A stretch of DNA of 10,043 nt from an uncultured Mycoplasmatota bacterium (GTDB taxonomy: Bacteria > Bacillota_I > Bacilli_A > RF39 > UBA660). Of this stretch, positions 6,338 through 10,043 are shown in pieces. How positions within the stretch are numbered: the stretch's first letter is position 1; each line of letters opens with the position of its first letter. Location: contig USIB01000046.1 of the NCBI GenBank assembly GCA_900554615.1, positions 1 to 10,043 on the forward strand, read 5' to 3'. The notes beneath the pieces were generated by a model. That model saw nothing but the letters and a program-made list of their open reading frames with translations. It did no database searches and had not been told where the DNA came from. The position numbers and the translations under genes are program-made.

Positions 6338-7033
6338 ATGGAGTTAATTAGAGTTAGTGATGTTCAGAAGACTTATAAGACAGGTACTGTTGCTCTTTAT
6401 GATTTTAATCTTAGTATTAAAAAGGGCGAGTTTGTATTTGTTATTGGGGCTTCTGGTAGTGGTAAATCTACTCTTATTAAAATGTTATATAGAGAAGAAA
6501 AACCCGATAAGGGGTCTATTATTATCGGGGGGATTAATGTTGCTAAGTTAAAGAATAGAAAAGTTTATGTTTTGAGAAGAAAACTTGGTGTTGTATTTCA
6601 GGATTTTAAACTTCTTCCTAAACTTACTGTATATGAAAATGTTGCATTTGCTATGGAAGTATTAGGTTATGATAAGAAGGAAATTAGAAAGAGAGTTCTT
6701 GAAGTTCTTGATTTAGTTGGTCTTAAGAATAAGGTTAGACAATATCCCGACCAATTATCAGGTGGAGAGCAACAAAGGGTTGTTATTGCTAGGGCAATTG
6801 TTAATAAACCTAAACTTCTTATTTGTGATGAGCCTACTGGTAATTTGGATCCTGATACTTCAATGGAAATTATGAAAGTTCTTAATGAGATTAATGCTAT
6901 GGGGACTACTATTGTGATGGCTACTCATGATAGAGATATTGTTAATAAAATGCAAAAGAGAGTTGTTTACTTAGACCATGGTAGACTTGCTAGCGATAAT
7001 GAGAAGGGAGGTTACTATCATGAAGGGGCTTAG
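6338..7033 (+). CDS. ftsE: Cell division ATP-binding protein FtsE
   Basis: A 231-aa ABC-type ATPase, the usual FtsE size, and the cytoplasmic partner of FtsX. The complex uses ATP to control peptidoglycan hydrolases at division or elongation sites rather than to move a solute. Motifs in order: Walker A GASGSGKST at residues 37-45; Q-loop Gln88 in VVFQDFKLLP; ABC signature LSGGEQQR at 140-147; Walker B LLICDE at 160-165 with catalytic Glu165 and D-loop TGNLDP; switch His197 in MATHD. The opening MELIRVSDVQKTY and the YENVAFAMEVLG segment are typical of FtsE. The ATG at 6338 follows GGAGGT. The last 14 bases overlap ftsX, and the ftsX ribosome binding site lies inside ftsE, so the two are translationally coupled. 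All catalytic residues are intact. Confidence 0.96.
   Translation: MELIRVSDVQKTYKTGTVALYDFNLSIKKGEFVFVIGASGSGKSTLIKMLYREEKPDKGSIIIGGINVAKLKNRKVYVLRRKLGVVFQDFKLLPKLTVYENVAFAMEVLGYDKKEIRKRVLEVLDLVGLKNKVRQYPDQLSGGEQQRVVIARAIVNKPKLLICDEPTGNLDPDTSMEIMKVLNEINAMGTTIVMATHDRDIVNKMQKRVVYLDHGRLASDNEKGGYYHEGA
7005..7012 (+). promoter_or_regulatory. Ribosome binding site that fixes the ftsX start inside ftsE
   Basis: AGGGAGGT with 7 bases to ATG 7020. Two upstream in-frame ATGs (6978 and 6999) lack such a site. The resulting protein start MKGLRSIKRYFRDA fits FtsX, whereas the longer versions would add an unrelated 14-residue leader. Confidence 0.88.
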
Positions 7034-7940
7034 AAGTATTAAAAGGTATTTTAGAGATGCTGCTCATGGTGTATTTAGAAACTTTTCTTTGTCTTTGGCA
7101 TCTATTTCTTGTATTACTATTACTTTGATTGTAGTGGCTGTTTCTTTGGTTTTATCTATGAATGTTCAGAGTTTTTCTGATTCTATTAGAAAAGATGTTA
7201 CAGTAGTTATGTTTTTAAAGGGTGATACTACTAAAGAAGATGAAGATAAGATTCTTAATGAACTTAAGAGTATTAAGAATATTGATAGTTCTTCAATTGT
7301 TTTTAAAAGCAAGGTTGATTCTGCTAACGAGTTAAAAGAGGGTAGTGAGATATTTGCTCCTACTGTTGATAGTTGGACAGAAGAGACTAATCCTTTACTT
7401 GATAGTTATATGTTTAAGGTTAAGGAAATTGAGAAGATTGATGATACTGTAAAAGATGTTAAGGCTTTATCTTTTACTAAGGATAAGATTAATAATATTA
7501 ATTATGGTAAAGATATTGTTCATCAACTTATTGTTGTGTTTAATGTTGTTAAAAAGATTTGTATAGTAGCAGTTCTTTCATTAGTCCTTGTTACTGCATT
7601 CTTGATTGGTAATACTATTAAACTTGCTATCTATTCTAGAAGAAGAGAAATTGAGATTATGAGATTAGTAGGTGCTTCTAATATATCTATTAAGATTCCA
7701 TTTATTATTGAAGGATTGTTTATTGGTATTATTGGTTCAGTTATTCCAATTATTATTACGATATTTGGTTATACTACTTTATATGATTTCTTTGATGGTA
7801 AGTTATTTAATTCTTCTCTTGCCACTTTAGTTGAACCTATGCCATTTATTTATAATGTATCTGGTGTTCTACTTCTTATTGGTATTATTGTTGGTATGAT
7901 AGGAAGTTATCAGGCTGTAAGAAAATACTTGAAAATATAG
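7020..7940 (+). CDS. ftsX: Cell division permease-like protein FtsX
   Basis: A 306-aa membrane partner of FtsE, normal length for Gram-positive FtsX. A cytoplasmic amphipathic start (residues 1-23) leads into membrane segment 1 at about 24-47. A large extracellular domain (about 48-172) follows, with the typical VTVVMFLKGD strand and the INNINYGKD segment before the membrane. Segments 2, 3 and 4 are at about 176-198, 225-254 and 279-299. The cytoplasmic motif YSRRREIEIMRLVGAS (205-220), which contacts the ATPase, is well preserved. The extracellular domain would bind a peptidoglycan hydrolase or its activator, but none is encoded in this window. The gene overlaps ftsE by 14 bases, and its stop lies in the terminator stem at 7919-7949, ending the operon. 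Confidence 0.95.
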   Translation: MKGLRSIKRYFRDAAHGVFRNFSLSLASISCITITLIVVAVSLVLSMNVQSFSDSIRKDVTVVMFLKGDTTKEDEDKILNELKSIKNIDSSSIVFKSKVDSANELKEGSEIFAPTVDSWTEETNPLLDSYMFKVKEIEKIDDTVKDVKALSFTKDKINNINYGKDIVHQLIVVFNVVKKICIVAVLSLVLVTAFLIGNTIKLAIYSRRREIEIMRLVGASNISIKIPFIIEGLFIGIIGSVIPIIITIFGYTTLYDFFDGKLFNSSLATLVEPMPFIYNVSGVLLLIGIIVGMIGSYQAVRKYLKI

Positions 7941-7960
7941 TGTTTTCTTTTTTTTTGTTT
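7919..7960 (+). terminator. Intrinsic terminator after ftsX
   Basis: Arms AAGAAAATACT (7919-7929) and AGTGTTTTCTT (7939-7949) pair over 11 bp with one G-U; the loop is 9 bases. Nine Ts run from 7948 to 7956, followed by GTTT. The left arm is made of ftsX codons and the TAG stop overlaps the right arm. It isolates the ftsEX unit from the next operon. Confidence 0.85.
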
Positions 7961-7997
7961 ATCTACAGGGTTGTTGATAGAATTAGAAGTCTTATTC

Positions 7998-8026
7998 TTG
8001 ACAAATATGTGTATATAGATTATAAT
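7998..8026 (+). promoter_or_regulatory. Full-consensus sigma-A promoter for the DUF218 operon
   Basis: TTGACA (7998-8003), exactly 17 bases, TATAAT (8021-8026): a complete match to the vegetative consensus and the strongest-looking promoter in the window. The start near 8033 gives a leader of about 20 bases ending in the GGGGGA ribosome binding site. No operator-like palindrome is visible around it, suggesting constitutive expression. Confidence 0.92.
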
Positions 8027-8053
8027 AGATGGTACTTTTAAGGGGGATTATTT

Positions 8054-8713
8054 ATGGATAAAAAATTGTCTGATATTTCTTATTTAAGGGCTTTATTTTA
8101 TAATAAAGATTTAATTGAAAAAATAGTTTATTTAAATCGTGATGTTGATAATAGACATACTGATATTGGTTTAGTATTTGGTGGTATATCACAAAATTAT
8201 AGATTAGATAAAGCACTTGATTTATATAAGGGTGGTTTTATTGATAAAATATTACTTTCTGGTGGTATTGGAAAACTTAGTACAGAGAAACATTATACTG
8301 ATGTTGATTATATGATTTCTTATTTGAATAGTATAGGTACTAGTAAAGATATTTTTAGAGATATTATTGTTGAAAATCAGTCTCGAGATACTAATGAAAA
8401 TATTATTAATTCTTTAAAGATTGTGGGAAAGTCTGTGAATAGTTATACTCTTATTAGTTCTGATTTTCACTTAAGAAGATGTGCTGGTTTATTTACTTAT
8501 AATTTGGATAAGTTTGATTTACCTGCTGTATTTAATCTTTCTGCTGCTACTGATGGTTTTACTGATATTAATTCTTGGAGAAATTGTAAGAAGTCGCAAC
8601 TGATTATTTATAAAGAGTTACTTTCTTTGATTTGTCATATTAATTCTGGTAAGATGTACGATGAGGATTTATTTGATATTTCACCAAAGGTTAAAAATCG
8701 TATTTTGAAATAA
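8054..8713 (+). CDS. DUF218 / YdcF-SanA-ElyC family protein
   Basis: A 219-aa protein with the conserved sequence steps of the DUF218 fold. These are IGLVFGG at residues 38-44 followed by Arg50; KILLSGG at 65-71; ENQSRDTNEN at 107-116 (the family's E-x-x-S-x-x-T-x-E-N motif); and LISSDFHLRR at 133-142. Members of this family include E. coli YdcF, reported to bind S-adenosylmethionine, and the envelope proteins SanA and ElyC. The precise reaction is not established. There is no signal peptide or N-terminal membrane segment, so it should be cytosolic like YdcF. The C-terminal part after about 160 is poorly conserved. The start ATG follows GGGGGA with 7 bases. It is first in a two-gene operon; the second start is 12 bases after this stop. 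Confidence 0.88.
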   Translation: MDKKLSDISYLRALFYNKDLIEKIVYLNRDVDNRHTDIGLVFGGISQNYRLDKALDLYKGGFIDKILLSGGIGKLSTEKHYTDVDYMISYLNSIGTSKDIFRDIIVENQSRDTNENIINSLKIVGKSVNSYTLISSDFHLRRCAGLFTYNLDKFDLPAVFNLSAATDGFTDINSWRNCKKSQLIIYKELLSLICHINSGKMYDEDLFDISPKVKNRILK

Positions 8714-8725
8714 TGGAGGTTAGTT

Positions 8726-9601
8726 ATGAATATTTTGAAAAATTACAAAAGAAAACTTGCTCTTAGAAGTATTACTGGTAATATGGGAAGAGTAGTTGAA
8801 AATGAAGATGAGATAATTTGTTATGTTAAACAGAAAAAAGTAGGAAAAGATTGTATATTTTTAAATGGTTGTCGTAGTTTTGATAATGGAAATACTGCTA
8901 GAAAATATGGTATTGATAAACCTATTCATTATATATTCGATGGATTAAAATGTTCTTCTGATATCTATGGTTATGATGGTATTAAACTTGATTTTAGAAA
9001 TTGTTATTTTAAGTATTGCAGTTATATTAGTTTGGTAGGTGATTGTGAATTTGAAAATTGTACTTTTGCTAGTTCTTTATTCTATGATATTTATGCTGAT
9101 GATATAACTATTAAATCTTCAAGTATAAGTGTTTTGGCTGGATATAATAGATTTCATGTTGCTGCGATTTATAAATTGTCTTTAATTGATGTTAATATTT
9201 CTAATGATTGTTATTCAAAAAATAGAAGTGTTTATTTTTCATCTGGCAAAGAGATTTTATTTAAAGATACTAATATTGATTGTTTAGATATTTCTATTGC
9301 TGCTGAAAAACTTGTATCTATCAATAGTAATCTTAGAGCAAGAAGGACTGCTAATATTGAAAGTAATGAGATTTCTGGTTTAGTTGTCGATTCTCCTAAT
9401 ACTATTTGTAATAATATAAGTATTAGTGGTGGCAAAATGAATATTAATAAAGAGGATACATTACTAGATAGAAAAAGAGAAGATTTAATTGATGTATTAA
9501 AAGAAATTAGAGATAAATGTAAAGATGTTAATGAATTAAAAATTAAGGAAGTATCTGAGAAGATTCAAAGTAGACCAATAAGTAAAGTATTAAAAAGATA
9601 G
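8726..9601 (+). CDS. Cysteine-rich, probably beta-strand-rich protein of unknown function
   Basis: I do not recognise this 291-aa protein. It is real: GGAGG at 8715-8719 precedes the ATG, codon use matches its neighbours, and it is packed behind the DUF218 gene. No signal peptide or membrane segment is visible after the basic N terminus (NYKRKLALR). From about residue 68 to 240 it has short alternating strands separated by turns, such as KLDFRNCYFKYCSYISL, DCEFENCTFAS, DITIKSSSISVL and NISISGGKMNI. This pattern suggests a right-handed beta-helix or pentapeptide-like solenoid. Twelve cysteines are spread along it (32, 43, 49, 76, 93, 98, 107, 112, 162, 186, 228, 265), many for a cytosolic protein. 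Residues about 245-291 are charged and probably helical. The stop TAG is inside the terminator stem. Any joint role with the DUF218 protein is inferred only from the shared operon. Confidence 0.82.
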   Translation: MNILKNYKRKLALRSITGNMGRVVENEDEIICYVKQKKVGKDCIFLNGCRSFDNGNTARKYGIDKPIHYIFDGLKCSSDIYGYDGIKLDFRNCYFKYCSYISLVGDCEFENCTFASSLFYDIYADDITIKSSSISVLAGYNRFHVAAIYKLSLIDVNISNDCYSKNRSVYFSSGKEILFKDTNIDCLDISIAAEKLVSINSNLRARRTANIESNEISGLVVDSPNTICNNISISGGKMNINKEDTLLDRKREDLIDVLKEIRDKCKDVNELKIKEVSEKIQSRPISKVLKR

Positions 9602-9619
9602 GCATGTTGTCTATCTTTT
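9593..9619. terminator. Bidirectional terminator between convergent genes
   Basis: Left arm AAAAGATAGGCA (9593-9604), loop TGT, right arm TGTCTATCTTTT (9608-9619): 12 bp on the plus strand with one G-U. On the minus strand the stem still holds at least 9 bp and is followed by a T tract (complement of 9592-9596). It serves the plus-strand operon and the minus-strand gene, whose stop (complement of 9618-9620) overlaps the right arm. Confidence 0.78.
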
Positions 9620-10043
9620 ATTCTAGTTTTATATAATCATTAATACTATATTTATCTTCGGTAATGTCGTAGAAGATATAGGTATGTGGTGGATTATATG
9701 TTAGATAAATAAATCCTAGATATGATAATAATATTACTGGAATTATAATTATATTTAATAATTTTAGTTCTTTTTCTTTTAGTATATTATAACTTACTAC
9801 TTGAGTTATTATGTATACTATAAGTAGTAATGATATTGATATTAATGGGGATTCTCCTAGTAAATTATATAGTGGTAAGTATATTACTAGATATATGGGT
9901 ATTCCTATTAAGGCAGTAAAATATAATTGGAAATTAAAATTATTATATTTTATATTATATTTTTTTAGTAAGAGATAATCTATTATTCCATATAGTAGTG
10001 TTGATGTAAAAAGTATTTTCATATGTTCCCAAATACTTTCATT
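9618..10043 (-). CDS. DUF6512-like integral membrane protein (5' end outside window)
   Basis: The frame has no stop up to the window edge, so the gene is cut. An ATG at 10022 could start a 134-aa product, but only a weak GGGA precedes it. The upstream codons read NESIWEH, which joined to MKILF gives NESIWEHMKILF. From memory this resembles the NES-x-WEHLKLLF motif of DUF6512-type Bacillota membrane proteins, so I extend the gene past the edge. Hydrophobic segments follow at about residues 2-18, 33-53, 58-80 and 87-107 counted from that ATG. The tail FIYLTYNPPHTYIFYDITED fits the family's closing FTF-x-PP-x-x-x-LF-x-D pattern. The function of the family is unknown. It converges on the preceding operon and shares its terminator. 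Family assignment is moderate; the reality of the gene is firm. Confidence 0.75.
   Translation of the reverse strand, partial: NESIWEHMKILFTSTLLYGIIDYLLLKKYNIKYNNFNFQLYFTALIGIPIYLVIYLPLYNLLGESPLISISLLLIVYIITQVVSYNILKEKELKLLNIIIIPVILLSYLGFIYLTYNPPHTYIFYDITEDKYSINDYIKLE

Noticed and set aside
6978..7019. Earlier ATG starts for ftsX (6978, 6999)
   Set aside because: No Shine-Dalgarno precedes them; AGGGAGGT at 7005-7012 points to 7020, which gives the family's normal N terminus.
9232..9435. Minus-strand open frame inside the 8726-9601 gene
   Set aside because: It has no ribosome binding site or promoter and is antisense to a gene with proper signals.
1..10043. CRISPR arrays, tRNA/rRNA genes, insertion sequences, phage or defence genes
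   Set aside because: No regularly spaced repeats, cloverleaf-type sequences, transposase motifs or recognisable defence proteins were seen in either strand.

Overview
This is chromosomal DNA from a very AT-rich, low-GC Gram-positive bacterium (Bacillota). GC is clearly below one third. Ribosome binding sites are strong GGAGG types, promoters are sigma-A-like, and codons overwhelmingly end in T or A. UGA is a stop here: it ends the first YitT gene and serves as the recoding stop in prfB. TGG is used for Trp and release factor 2 is present, so this is genetic code 11, not the mycoplasma code. Gene order prfB - YitT-family gene - ftsE - ftsX matches what I recall of the Bacillus prfB/yvjA/ftsEX region. 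A host-associated or uncultured Bacilli lineage is a plausible source, but the species cannot be named.

Layout. (1) 1-2652, plus: the 3' part of ychF, then pepF, closely spaced and probably co-transcribed, ending in a hairpin built into the pepF stop. (2) 2635-2866: a non-coding interval. On the minus strand it holds a TTGACA promoter, a 15-bp hairpin and a terminator with six Us, together a candidate small RNA of about 99 nt. (3) 2867-3277, minus: a small membrane-anchored protein of unknown function with its own extended -10 promoter, divergent from prfB. (4) 3397-6251, plus: prfB with the classical programmed +1 frameshift, then two tandem YitT-family membrane proteins in one tightly packed operon. 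(5) 6307-7960, plus: an extended -10 promoter, ftsE and ftsX overlapping by 14 nt, and a strong terminator. (6) 7998-9619, plus: a full-consensus sigma-A promoter driving a DUF218 (YdcF/SanA-like) protein and a cysteine-rich, probably beta-strand-rich protein of unknown function. (7) 9618 to the window end, minus: a membrane protein resembling the DUF6512 family, cut by the window edge and convergent with (6).

How it fits together. Most of the window is conserved housekeeping: translation (YchF, RF2), peptide degradation (PepF) and division or cell-wall hydrolysis control (FtsEX). FtsEX implies a peptidoglycan wall, although its hydrolase partner is not in the window. There are no mobile elements, CRISPR arrays, tRNAs or rRNAs. 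The least explained items are the minus-strand small RNA candidate beside pepF, the divergent second YitT copy, and the DUF218/unknown-protein pair.
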